A stretch of 20,600 nt of DNA from an uncultured Bacteroides sp. (GTDB lineage: Bacteria; Bacteroidota; Bacteroidia; Bacteroidales; Bacteroidaceae): assembly GCA_959606905.1 (NCBI GenBank), contig CAUHML010000052.1:1-20600 (forward strand), in the 5' to 3' direction. Positions 7,760-15,792 of the stretch are shown in pieces. Under the pieces are notes generated by a model that was not told where the DNA came from, made no database searches, and worked only from the letters and a program-made list of their open reading frames with translations. The position numbers were made by a program, and so were the translations under genes. The first letter of the stretch is position 1. Each line of letters opens with the position of its first letter.

Positions 7760-10434
7760 TGGTATTAGGTATGTATAAGGTATATAGAAAAATAATCTTA
7801 GCCTGCTTGTTATTGATTGTTGCCGGCACGGTCTGCGGTCAGCGTGTGACGCAAACGATCAACGATGGTTGGAAGTTCTCCCTCTTTGAGGGAGACGCGT
7901 CCACTGCTGACTTTGATGTGTCCGGTTGGACTGACGTTTCCATTCCTCATACTTGGAATGCAAAAGATGCAGAAGATGAAATCCCCGGTTATTTCCGGGG
8001 AAAAGGCTGGTACAGGAAAGCCGTGACAGTGGAGGAACTGATTGCAGGTCAAAGAGTTTATCTTTGTTTTGAAGGAGCCAATCAGGAGACAAATGTATTT
8101 GTGAATGGAAAGTTGGTAGGGAATCATAAAGGTGGTTATTCTGCTTTTACGTTTGATGTGACTGACTATGTTCATACCGGACGCAATCTGGTGGCAGTGA
8201 GTGTTGACAACTCTTATAATCCGGATATTGCTCCTCTTTCGGCGGATTTCACTTTCTTCGGCGGACTTTATCGGGATGTTTATCTGGTGTATACTTCGCC
8301 CGTGCAACTGTCTACCACTCATTATGCTTCCAGTGGAGTATATCTCAAAACTGTTGGGATAACAGATGCTCAAGCAGAAGTGTGTGCAAAAACATTCTTG
8401 TCCAATGCTTTGAAAAGTAATCAGGCATTGATTCTTGAAACGGAGATTTTGGATACAGACGGCAATAGAGTGGCATTTTCCGCAAAGAAAGTGAATGTGA
8501 AGGCAGGAGAGAAGAATGTAGCCTTTGAAGCGTTGATGACTATTGCGCAACCCAAATGGTGGGATGTTGATTCTCCTTATTTATATAAGGTGTATAGCCG
8601 TTTGAAGAATAAAAAGGGAGAAGTTCTCGATTGCGTTGTTAATCCGCTGGGAATCCGTGAATATCATTTTGATGCGGAGAAAGGTTTTTTCCTGAACGGG
8701 AAATATCGGAAATTGATTGGTACCAGCCGGCATCAGGATTACAAAGGAATGGGGAATGCCTTGCGGGATGAAATGCATATCCGGGATATACAGTTGAGTA
8801 AGGATATGGGAAGTAATTTCCTGCGAGTGGCTCATTATCCGCAAGATCCGGTTGTGATGCAGATGTGTGATAAGTTGGGGCTGTTGACTTCGGTTGAAAT
8901 TCCGATTGTAAATGCCATTACTCAAAGTAGGGCGTTTATGGACAACTGTGTGGAACAGGCTACGGAAATGGTTTATCAGAACTATAATTATCCGTCTGTC
9001 ATCATTTGGGCTTACATGAATGAAGTGCTTTTGCGTCCTCCCTTTAATCCTGACAACAAGAAAGAACGGGCGGAATATATGAAGTCTCTTCATCAAATAG
9101 CTTCGGCTGTTGAGGCGCAGATCAGAAGTCTGGACTCGGAACGCTATACCATGTTGCCTTGTCATTCTGCTTCCCAAATCTATCAGGAAGCAGGGATTAC
9201 TGAATTGCCGATGTTATTGGGATTTAATCTTTATAATGGATGGTATGGTGGTAATTTGGACGGATTTGAAGAGAAACTGGAAGAACTTCACAAGGAGTTT
9301 CCTCATAAACCGTTGCTTATTACCGAATATGGGGCGGATGTAGATACTCGTATTCATTCTTTTTCGCCTGTGCGGTTTGATTTTAGTTGTGAGTTTGGCT
9401 CTGTCTATCATGAACATTATTTGCCTGAAATTCTAAAGAGGGATTATATCGTGGGGGCTATGGTCTGGAATTTGAATGATTTTTATTCCGAAGCCAGAAG
9501 AAATGCCATGCCTCACGTGAACAATAAAGGGTTGGTAAGTACGGATAGAGAACGTAAGGACGGATATTATCTTTATCAGGCTTATCTGAAAGAGTTACCT
9601 GTTCTGCATATTGCTTCTAAATCTTGGAAGAATAGGGCAGGAGCCAGTCGGGATGGAAAGAGTTGTACACAACTCTTGAAAGTTTATACTAACGCGGATA
9701 AGGTGGAGGTCTTTTTGAATGGAAAAAGTTTGGGAGTATATCCGGTAGCAGATAAGGTGGTTTCCGTGGACATTCCTTTTGTAAACGGAAAGAATGTGGT
9801 GGATGCTGTGATTGAAAAGGAGGGACGTGAATATCGTGACCAGTATGTTTGTGATTTTAAATGTGTCAATGTGAAGAATGGCTTTACGGAAATCAATGTA
9901 CTACTGGGTGCTCGACGCTATTTTGAGGACCGGATAGCAGAGATGTGCTGGATACCCGAACAGGCTTATGCAGAAGGTTCATGGGGATATATTGGTGGGG
10001 AAGTGGCTCCGAACAAAACTCGTTACGGTTCTTTGCCGGCCAGCGATAAAGATATACTGGGGACGGATCAGGATCCTATCTTCCAGACACAGCGAGTAGG
10101 CATTGAAGCTTTTAAGGCAGATGTACCGGATGGTGTTTATGCTGTATATTTGTATTGGACAGAACTTACTTCTGAAAATAAAAGAGAGGCTTTGGTGTAT
10201 AATTTAGGAAATGATGTGGTGAGGGAGGACTATATTAACCGGGTATTTTCTGTGGATATAAATGGAGTATCTGTTGCCAAACAAATGAATATTGCAGAAG
10301 AATACGGTTCCGAACGTGCGGTTATTAAGAAATATATTGTTCCGGTTTCACAAGGAAAGGGGCTTGTCGTTCGTTTTGGAGCGGTGGAATCTGTGCCTAT
10401 TTTAAATGCAATACGAATCGTAAAAGAATATTAG
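7759..10434 (+). CDS. Glycoside hydrolase family 2 enzyme with C-terminal malectin-like domain (probable beta-galactosidase)
   Basis: This 891-aa GH2 enzyme is probably an exo-acting beta-galactosidase that trims imported oligosaccharides. Domains: signal peptide (about 1-27, cleavage near VCG/Q, no lipobox, so periplasmic); GH2 jelly-roll sugar-binding domain (about 30-180); immunoglobulin-like domain (about 185-300); TIM barrel (about 305-610), with the FLRVAHYPQD motif, predicted acid/base Glu422 after Asn421 (WAYMNEV) and nucleophile Glu523 (LLITEYGAD). Next come a beta-sandwich (about 645-715; VEVFLNGKSLG) and a malectin-like domain (about 725-891). GH2 also includes glucuronidases and mannosidases, so substrate is not proven. 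The start codon overlaps the previous stop (TAATG), suggesting translational coupling; Met5 at 7771 gives a more usual signal peptide. The next gene starts immediately after its stop. Confidence 0.9.
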   Translation: MVLGMYKVYRKIILACLLLIVAGTVCGQRVTQTINDGWKFSLFEGDASTADFDVSGWTDVSIPHTWNAKDAEDEIPGYFRGKGWYRKAVTVEELIAGQRVYLCFEGANQETNVFVNGKLVGNHKGGYSAFTFDVTDYVHTGRNLVAVSVDNSYNPDIAPLSADFTFFGGLYRDVYLVYTSPVQLSTTHYASSGVYLKTVGITDAQAEVCAKTFLSNALKSNQALILETEILDTDGNRVAFSAKKVNVKAGEKNVAFEALMTIAQPKWWDVDSPYLYKVYSRLKNKKGEVLDCVVNPLGIREYHFDAEKGFFLNGKYRKLIGTSRHQDYKGMGNALRDEMHIRDIQLSKDMGSNFLRVAHYPQDPVVMQMCDKLGLLTSVEIPIVNAITQSRAFMDNCVEQATEMVYQNYNYPSVIIWAYMNEVLLRPPFNPDNKKERAEYMKSLHQIASAVEAQIRSLDSERYTMLPCHSASQIYQEAGITELPMLLGFNLYNGWYGGNLDGFEEKLEELHKEFPHKPLLITEYGADVDTRIHSFSPVRFDFSCEFGSVYHEHYLPEILKRDYIVGAMVWNLNDFYSEARRNAMPHVNNKGLVSTDRERKDGYYLYQAYLKELPVLHIASKSWKNRAGASRDGKSCTQLLKVYTNADKVEVFLNGKSLGVYPVADKVVSVDIPFVNGKNVVDAVIEKEGREYRDQYVCDFKCVNVKNGFTEINVLLGARRYFEDRIAEMCWIPEQAYAEGSWGYIGGEVAPNKTRYGSLPASDKDILGTDQDPIFQTQRVGIEAFKADVPDGVYAVYLYWTELTSENKREALVYNLGNDVVREDYINRVFSVDINGVSVAKQMNIAEEYGSERAVIKKYIVPVSQGKGLVVRFGAVESVPILNAIRIVKEY

Positions 10435-11850
10435 ATGATGAAAAATAGTATAGTTATATTGTTTTTACTGCTGTTATCCCAGTTTGGTTATGCGCAGGGA
10501 AGCACATTTAAGGTCACTGCCCGTCCGTGGGTGAAAGGACAGAAAAATCTGCCTTGGAAAGAGTATGATACTCGTACTATTGCTCAATTGGATGGGTTCA
10601 AACCTACTGGTAAAGTACGTGTGAATAAGTATGGAAGTGATTTGGATGCTCCCAGGCATCGGGCTACAGGATTTTTCAGGGTAGAACGTACCGGAGATCG
10701 ATGGTGGATGATTGATCCCGATGGGTATCGGCATTTGCAGAAAGTGGTGGTAGGAGTACGTTTAGGTACTTCCGAACGCAATAAACAAGCAATGCTGGAC
10801 AAATTCGGTACGGAAGAAAAATGGATCGAAGGAACGGCACGGATGATTCATTCGCTGGGCTTTTCCGGGGCCGGCTCCTGGAGTAATGAGGAAGCTATTG
10901 CCTCTTACAATGCCTCTCATAAGGAGGTACTGACTCGCTCAATCATTCTGAACCTGATGAGTGGATATGGGAAGAAACGAGGAGGAACTTATCAGTTACC
11001 TGGTAATACGGGATATCCTAATCAGTGTATTTTCGTTTTTGACCCGGAGTTCGAAACCTATTGCGATGAGATGGCACAAAAACTGGTCGCAAATAAAACG
11101 GATAAAAATATCATCGGCTATTTTTCGGATAATGAACTGCCGTTCGGGCCGAAGAATCTGGAGGGGTATCTGACTTTGAAGAATCCCAATGATCCGGGAA
11201 GATTGTATGCAGAATCCTGGTTGAAACAGCAGGGTATTACTTTGCAGCAAATTACGGACGAACATCGGGAAGAGTTTGCGGGGGTAGTAGCGGAACGATA
11301 CTATAAAGTGGTGTCGGAAGCGATTCGGAAATATGATCCCAATCACCTTTATTTAGGTAGTCGTCTACATGGAAAACCTAAGTTTATCCGCCAGATTGTG
11401 GAAGCGGCAGGCAGGTATTGTGATGTCGTTGCTATTAACTACTATGGTGCATGGACACCGAGTGAGAAGACCATGAAGCATTGGGGCGAATGGGCTCAAA
11501 AACCTTTCATCATCACGGAATTTTATACGAAAGGAATGGATTCAGGGCTGGCAAACACAACAGGGGCAGGTTTCACCGTTCAAACCCAGCAGGAACGTGG
11601 ATATGCCTACCAGCATTTTGTTTTGGGATTATTGGAAAGTGGGAATTGTGTCGGATGGCATTGGTTCCGTTATCAGGATAATGATCCGACAGCAAAAGGG
11701 GTAGATCCTTCGAATCTGGACTCTAACAAAGGGCTGGTAGATAATGAATACAATCTTTATAAACCGTTGGCTGATGCTATGAAAGAATTGAATATCAACG
11801 CTTATCGTTTGGCTGACTGGTTCGATCAACAATCAACTAATAATAAATAA
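10435..11850 (+). CDS. Periplasmic GH-A clan glycoside hydrolase, GH50/agarase-like
   Basis: This 471-aa secreted enzyme has a signal peptide (about 1-20, cleavage GYA/QG) and no lipobox, so it should be periplasmic. It shows the layout of a clan GH-A TIM barrel: predicted acid/base Glu234 after Asn233 (GYFSDNELPF) and nucleophile Glu362 (FIITEFYTKG), plus LYLGSRLHG, INYYGAW and GWHWFRYQDND. The YFxDNE, YLGxR, EF and HWF(K/Q)Y pattern recalls GH50 beta-agarases, but the N-terminal region is short and the glutamates are only 128 residues apart, so a GH50-related or unassigned family is possible. A leading beta-rich segment carries RWWMIDPDGYRHL, a motif common at the front of such barrels. Its paralog follows 10 bp downstream. 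Likely role: exo-cleavage of imported fragments alongside the GH2, an inference from localisation. Confidence 0.78.
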   Translation: MMKNSIVILFLLLLSQFGYAQGSTFKVTARPWVKGQKNLPWKEYDTRTIAQLDGFKPTGKVRVNKYGSDLDAPRHRATGFFRVERTGDRWWMIDPDGYRHLQKVVVGVRLGTSERNKQAMLDKFGTEEKWIEGTARMIHSLGFSGAGSWSNEEAIASYNASHKEVLTRSIILNLMSGYGKKRGGTYQLPGNTGYPNQCIFVFDPEFETYCDEMAQKLVANKTDKNIIGYFSDNELPFGPKNLEGYLTLKNPNDPGRLYAESWLKQQGITLQQITDEHREEFAGVVAERYYKVVSEAIRKYDPNHLYLGSRLHGKPKFIRQIVEAAGRYCDVVAINYYGAWTPSEKTMKHWGEWAQKPFIITEFYTKGMDSGLANTTGAGFTVQTQQERGYAYQHFVLGLLESGNCVGWHWFRYQDNDPTAKGVDPSNLDSNKGLVDNEYNLYKPLADAMKELNINAYRLADWFDQQSTNNK

Positions 11851-11860
11851 AATACATACC

Positions 11861-13414
11861 ATGAAAAAACTATTTATATTGGGAACTTTTCTGTTTATAA
11901 GTTCTATTCCTATGGTGTCTTGTACGGATGATGATGATAAAGATCCTAATTTTATGCCTCCTGACATAGTGATGGGAGGGGGAGATGTAGAATCGGAATA
12001 TCCGGAAGATTTGCCTGCTCCCGGAGCTTCTGTGATGTATACTCCGTCATTAAATGCCAATATGTATCGCCCTATCAATGTTAAGTATTCCAGTGCTTAT
12101 CCGCCTATATCTAGTTGGAAAACAGAGAATACACGTATTATTGCGTATATGGACGGGTATAAGCCGGCTATTAAAACGTTGAAAGCGTATCAGGAGTCGG
12201 TTAATAAATACGGAAGTTCGACTACGCTTCCGAAACAGGCGGCTACGGGAAGATTTTATACGAAGAAAATAGACGGACGTTGGTGGTTGGTTGATCCGGA
12301 AGGTTGTCTGCATCTGGAACGTAGTGCGACTTCTTTGCGTAAGGGAACTTCCAGTCGTAATAAAACGGCCTGGAATAGCAGGTTTGGAACTGATGAGAAA
12401 TGGTTATCTACTACTCAACGTGAATTGAGTGAGATCGGCTTTCACGGTACAGGTGCCTTCTGTACAGGAACTTATTCACTGATTCAGACTCATAATGCTT
12501 CCAATCCGAGCAGTCCGTTAACTTTGGCGCCTTCATTTGCTTTTTTAAGTCAGTTCAAGAGTGCGAAGTCTTATAATTACCCTGGAGGAAGCGATGATAA
12601 CGCAGCAGGTCTTGTGTTTTATAATGGATGGAGTGAATGGTGTGAATCATATTTGGCAGGTAGTGCTTTCGCAGATTATTTGCGTGATCCTAATGTGTTA
12701 GGTTTCTTTTCGGATAATGAGATAAACTTCTCTTCAAACAGTTCCCGGATTTTAGATCGTTTTCTGGCTATCAGTAACTCAAGTGATCCGGCTTATGTTG
12801 CGGCGAAAGCTTTTATGGATTCTAAAGGTATGCAAAGTGTGACGGATGACTTGAATAATGAGTTTGCCGGGATTGTAGCAGAGAAATATTATAAAGCAGT
12901 GAAAGAGGCAGTGAAGAAAGTAGATGATAAGTTGCTTTATCTGGGAACAAGATTACATGGAACTCCTAAATATATGGAAGGAGTAGTGAGAGCTGCCGGA
13001 AAATATTGTGATGTTATTTCTATCAACTATTATAGTCGTTGGAGTCCTGAACTGACAACAGCGATTGCTGATTGGGCTAATTGGGCGGACAAACCGTTTC
13101 TTGTAAGTGAGTTTTATACGAAAGGGGTGGAGGACTCTGATCTGAATAACCAGTCGGGAGCCGGATATTCTGTTCCTACACAAAACGAGAGAGCTTATGC
13201 TTATCAGCATTTTACATTAGGATTGCTTGAAGCTAAGAATTGTGTTGGCTGGCATTGGTTCAAATACCAGGATGATGATGGTACGGACAATTCGTCGAAA
13301 CCTGCTAATAAAGGTCTTTATGATAATTCTTATCAACTCTTTCCTTATCTATCTTTCTTTGCCCGCGAATTGAATTTTAATGCGTATGATTTGATTCAGT
13401 ATTTTGATAAATAG
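11861..13414 (+). CDS. Surface lipoprotein GH-A clan glycoside hydrolase, GH50/agarase-like, paralog of the preceding gene
   Basis: This 517-aa enzyme is a clear paralog of the preceding one: RWWLVDPEGCLHL, KGTSSRNK, FGTDEKW, GFFSDNEINF, LYLGTRLHGTPKY, INYYSRW and GWHWFKYQDDD all align. Predicted catalytic pair: Glu287 and Glu417 (130 apart, matching 128 in the paralog). The difference is the front end: a lipoprotein signal (PMVSC) followed by TDDDDKD, the acidic pattern of a Bacteroides lipoprotein export signal, and about 50 extra residues before the shared region. It is therefore probably anchored on the cell surface, where it would make the first cuts before SusCD import. It is the last gene of the operon and ends 36 bp before a strong hairpin terminator. 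The exact CAZy family cannot be settled by eye. Confidence 0.78.
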   Translation: MKKLFILGTFLFISSIPMVSCTDDDDKDPNFMPPDIVMGGGDVESEYPEDLPAPGASVMYTPSLNANMYRPINVKYSSAYPPISSWKTENTRIIAYMDGYKPAIKTLKAYQESVNKYGSSTTLPKQAATGRFYTKKIDGRWWLVDPEGCLHLERSATSLRKGTSSRNKTAWNSRFGTDEKWLSTTQRELSEIGFHGTGAFCTGTYSLIQTHNASNPSSPLTLAPSFAFLSQFKSAKSYNYPGGSDDNAAGLVFYNGWSEWCESYLAGSAFADYLRDPNVLGFFSDNEINFSSNSSRILDRFLAISNSSDPAYVAAKAFMDSKGMQSVTDDLNNEFAGIVAEKYYKAVKEAVKKVDDKLLYLGTRLHGTPKYMEGVVRAAGKYCDVISINYYSRWSPELTTAIADWANWADKPFLVSEFYTKGVEDSDLNNQSGAGYSVPTQNERAYAYQHFTLGLLEAKNCVGWHWFKYQDDDGTDNSSKPANKGLYDNSYQLFPYLSFFARELNFNAYDLIQYFDK

Positions 13415-13450
13415 GTGTTTGTTTCTATATAATATTTGAGAGGAAAAACA

Positions 13451-13507
13451 AAGTGCGAATTTTACAGGATTAGTTTTGGTTAAAGCTATACTGCAAAATT
13501 CGCACTT
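13451..13507. terminator. Bidirectional intrinsic terminator between the PUL and pyrH
   Basis: A perfect 13-bp inverted repeat, AAGTGCGAATTTT (13451-13463) and its complement (13495-13507), continues inward after one mismatch with CAG/CTG. A further 7-bp stem (13471-13477 with 13482-13488, one G-U pair) closes on a GGTT loop. A T-run lies at 13512-13517 on the + side and an A-run at 13444-13448 on the other. It separates convergent transcripts, so it should end both. Confidence 0.85.
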
Positions 13508-13531
13508 CTTATTTTTTAATGAATAATCAAT

Positions 13532-13563
13532 GTCTTATCAGATCAGAGTATCATCTGATAGAC
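13532..13563. repeat. Inverted repeat just downstream of pyrH
   Basis: TATCAGAT (13536-13543) pairs with ATCTGATA (13553-13560) around a 9-nt loop. The stem extends by GTC/GAC (13532-13534 with 13561-13563) across one bulged T at 13535. It lies 24 bp past the pyrH stop and could be a first pyrH 3'-end hairpin. No T-run adjoins it on the minus strand, so it is not called a terminator. Confidence 0.5.
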
Positions 13564-13586
13564 AAATGAATATCGGTAGTGAAAAA

Positions 13587-14297
13587 TTAGTTATGTACTA
13601 ACGTACCTATCTCTTCTCCACTGATAACCTTCTTTAAGTTGCCTACTGTGTCCATATCAAATACGACGATTGGCAGATTGTTTTCTTTACACATACAAGT
13701 CGCTGTCAAATCCATGACTTTCAAACCACGTTTCAGTACTTCATCGTATGTAATATCGTCGAATTTGGTAGCGGTAGGATCTTTCTCGGGGTCAGCTGTG
13801 TAAATACCATCTACACGAGTACCTTTCAGCATAACGTCTGCTTCGATTTCTATGCCTCTAAGTGAAGAACCGGTGTCAGTAGTAAAGAAAGGATTTCCCG
13901 TTCCAGCGGACATAATGACTACTTCGCCGTTCTCCATACATTCGATAGCTTTCCATTTACTGTAGAATTCACCGATAGGTTCCATCCGGACTGCTGTCAA
14001 CACACGTGCCTTTACACCGGTAGCCACAAGAGCAGAACTTAGAGCGAGACTGTTGATTACAGTAGCCAACATTCCCATTTGGTCTCCTTTCACGCGGTCG
14101 AAACCTTTATTGGCTCCGCTTAGTCCGCGAAATATATTGCCTCCTCCGATAACGATACCGATCTGTACCCCTTGTTCGTGGATTTCTTTGATTTGTTCAG
14201 CATATTCTGCCAGTCTTTTTTCATCAATGCCATATTGCTTTTCGCCCATTAAGCTCTCTCCACTAAGCTTTAGTAAGATTCTTTTATACTTTGCCAT
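13587..14297 (-). CDS. pyrH: UMP kinase
   Basis: This 236-aa protein is bacterial uridylate kinase, which phosphorylates UMP to UDP with ATP in cytoplasmic pyrimidine nucleotide synthesis. It belongs to the amino-acid-kinase fold family, not the eukaryotic UMP/CMP kinases. Signs are KLSGESL at 10-16, the glycine-rich GGGNIFRG at 51-58, the middle segment with AGTGNPFFTTD, GTRVDGIYTADPEKDPTA and LKVMDLTA, and a normal length. The start ATG at 14295-14297 gives the standard N-terminus AKYKRILLKLSGE. It has its own predicted promoter 26 bp upstream and converges with the PUL operon across a hairpin terminator. In many bacteria UMP kinase is feedback-controlled by UTP and GTP; nothing in the sequence here shows transcriptional control. 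Confidence 0.97.
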   Translation of the reverse strand: MAKYKRILLKLSGESLMGEKQYGIDEKRLAEYAEQIKEIHEQGVQIGIVIGGGNIFRGLSGANKGFDRVKGDQMGMLATVINSLALSSALVATGVKARVLTAVRMEPIGEFYSKWKAIECMENGEVVIMSAGTGNPFFTTDTGSSLRGIEIEADVMLKGTRVDGIYTADPEKDPTATKFDDITYDEVLKRGLKVMDLTATCMCKENNLPIVVFDMDTVGNLKKVISGEEIGTLVHN

Positions 14298-14322
14298 ACC
14301 TTTTGCTTTTTATTGTTTGCCG

Positions 14323-14330
14323 CAAATATA
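14323..14330 (-). promoter_or_regulatory. Predicted pyrH promoter, -7 element
   Basis: Read on the minus strand this is TATATTTG, an exact match to the Bacteroidota -7 consensus TAnnTTTG. It ends 25 nt before the pyrH ATG, giving a leader of about 20 nt. A -33 TTTG is not obvious. It lies between the MATE stop (14352) and pyrH. Confidence 0.6.
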
Positions 14331-14351
14331 GAGATAATTTATCGGATAGCC

Positions 14352-15680
14352 TCACCGGGATACGATTACTTTTTTCATTATTTGTCTTCCCAAAGGGGTT
14401 TGTATAATTCCCCGCAATGAAAGATAAACGAGAAAAGCCAGCCACAGGGCATGATTTCCTAAAAGGGGATGGAAAGCGTAATAGACTCCAAAGAAGCTGG
14501 CAGAGGCAACTAACATGGAGTAAAGCATTTGTCGGGTAGCAGTGGCACCGATGAAAATGCCATCCCATAAGAAAGCGGAGAAACCGGCTAACGGAATAAT
14601 GAGTGCCCAGTAAAAATAAGTGTCTGAAGCGCTGATTACTGAAGTGTCATTGGTTAGTAATCCTAGGAATTCTTTTCCGCCAGCTGCATAGAGAATTGTG
14701 AATACCAGTGAAAGACCGAACCCCCAATAGAAAAGGTGATGTACTGTGTTACGTAAGCCTGTTTGGTTTTTGGCACCAATGTAACGGCCGGCCAGTGCTT
14801 CACCGGCATAAGCGAATCCGTCCATAATGTACGAAAACAAGGTAAATAATTGCATGAGCAAGGTGTTCACGGCTAATACGATTTCTCCTTGGGCGGCTCC
14901 TGCAGAGGTAAAAAACATAGTGACTATAACAAGGCAGAGGGTGCGGAAGAATATGTCCCGGTTGACTTGAAAGAAACGGTACATGGCTTGTTTCTGTATG
15001 ATTTCTTTCCATACGATTCGTTTTTTAAGCGCACTATAGTAACGCATGTATAGCAGAATAGCCATGAAGAAACCTGCATATTGGGCAATTAAAGTCCCTG
15101 TTGCCACTCCTGCCACTTTCATGTCCAATAAGTAGACAAAACATAGACTGGCTACAATGTTGACAATATTTTGAGTAATAGCGATATGCATGGGAAAACG
15201 TGAATTCTGCATCCCGATAAACCAGCCGGCGAATCCATAAAGCCCTAATGTGGCTGGGGCTCCCCAGATACAGATATAGAAATAGGTTGTTGCCAATTGC
15301 TTGACCTCCGGTGTGGTTTGTATCAGTGTAAATGCCAGTTTCAGAATAGGGTATTGGAGTATCAACAGGCAAAGTGCTATAAATAATCCTACTCCAACAG
15401 AACGTAGCAGTAACCGGGTGATTTCGTTTAAATCATGTTGACCGTACGCTTGTGAAGTCATTCCGCTTGTTCCCATGCGTAGGAATCCAAAAATCCAGTA
15501 GATAATGTTGAATAACATTCCCCCTACTGCAATGGCTCCAATGTACGCCGGAGAACCGAGATGTCCTACGATCGTGACATCGATAAGTCCCAGTAGCGGA
15601 ACGGTAATATTCGATATAATCGATGGGATGGCTATCTGTAATATTCGTCTGTTTACGGAGGATTTTTTTTTATCTGTCAT
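14352..15680 (-). CDS. MATE family efflux transporter (DinF-like subgroup)
   Basis: This 442-aa integral inner-membrane protein is a multidrug and toxic compound extrusion (MATE) transporter; the family exports cationic or aromatic compounds by Na+ or H+ antiport. The chain is hydrophobic throughout, with about 12 predicted membrane segments in two halves. Typical features are the N-terminal IAIPSIISNITVPLLGLID with VTIVGHLGSPAYIGAIAVG, GTSGMTSQAYGQ, and the second-half DGFAYAGEALAGRYIGAKN. These resemble the DinF branch of MATE. The start ATG at 15678-15680 lies 44 bp from a predicted promoter, divergent from the TPR gene. It runs in the same direction as pyrH with a 54-bp gap, though pyrH has its own promoter. 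The substrate is unknown. Confidence 0.93.
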   Translation of the reverse strand: MTDKKKSSVNRRILQIAIPSIISNITVPLLGLIDVTIVGHLGSPAYIGAIAVGGMLFNIIYWIFGFLRMGTSGMTSQAYGQHDLNEITRLLLRSVGVGLFIALCLLILQYPILKLAFTLIQTTPEVKQLATTYFYICIWGAPATLGLYGFAGWFIGMQNSRFPMHIAITQNIVNIVASLCFVYLLDMKVAGVATGTLIAQYAGFFMAILLYMRYYSALKKRIVWKEIIQKQAMYRFFQVNRDIFFRTLCLVIVTMFFTSAGAAQGEIVLAVNTLLMQLFTLFSYIMDGFAYAGEALAGRYIGAKNQTGLRNTVHHLFYWGFGLSLVFTILYAAGGKEFLGLLTNDTSVISASDTYFYWALIIPLAGFSAFLWDGIFIGATATRQMLYSMLVASASFFGVYYAFHPLLGNHALWLAFLVYLSLRGIIQTPLGRQIMKKVIVSR

Positions 15681-15723
15681 TGTATAAAAACACTTTTATC
15701 AATTTGATTGTTCTTTTCGCGAA

Positions 15724-15731
15724 CAAAGGTA
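15724..15731 (-). promoter_or_regulatory. Predicted promoter of the MATE gene, -7 element
   Basis: The minus strand reads TACCTTTG here, an exact TAnnTTTG match, 43 nt before the MATE ATG. It is back-to-back with the promoter of the TPR gene; the two -7 elements are 20 bp apart, separated by an A/T tract. No convincing -33 is seen. Confidence 0.6.
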
Positions 15732-15751
15732 CATTTTTTATTTTTTTATTG

Positions 15752-15759
15752 TATCTTTG
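15752..15759 (+). promoter_or_regulatory. Predicted promoter of the TPR gene, -7 element
   Basis: TATCTTTG is an exact TAnnTTTG match, 33 nt before the start codon at 15793. The upstream A/T tract (15734-15750) occupies the -33 zone without a clear TTTG. Together with 15724-15731 it forms a divergent promoter pair. Confidence 0.6.
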
Positions 15760-15792
15760 TGTGTCACGAACTAAATAGCAATCAGATGGATT

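Noticed and set aside
7810..8550. Minus-strand ORF of 246 aa inside the GH2 gene
   Set aside because: It is antisense to a well-supported GH2 coding region, matches no recognised family, and is a frame shadow.
10435..13414. One hydrolase broken into two by a frameshift
   Set aside because: Each gene has its own signal peptide and a full catalytic pair, so they are complete paralogs, not fragments.
13415..13586. CRISPR array or mobile-element end in the PUL-pyrH gap
   Set aside because: The repeats are inverted, single-copy hairpins, consistent with terminators; there is no spacer periodicity and no transposase.
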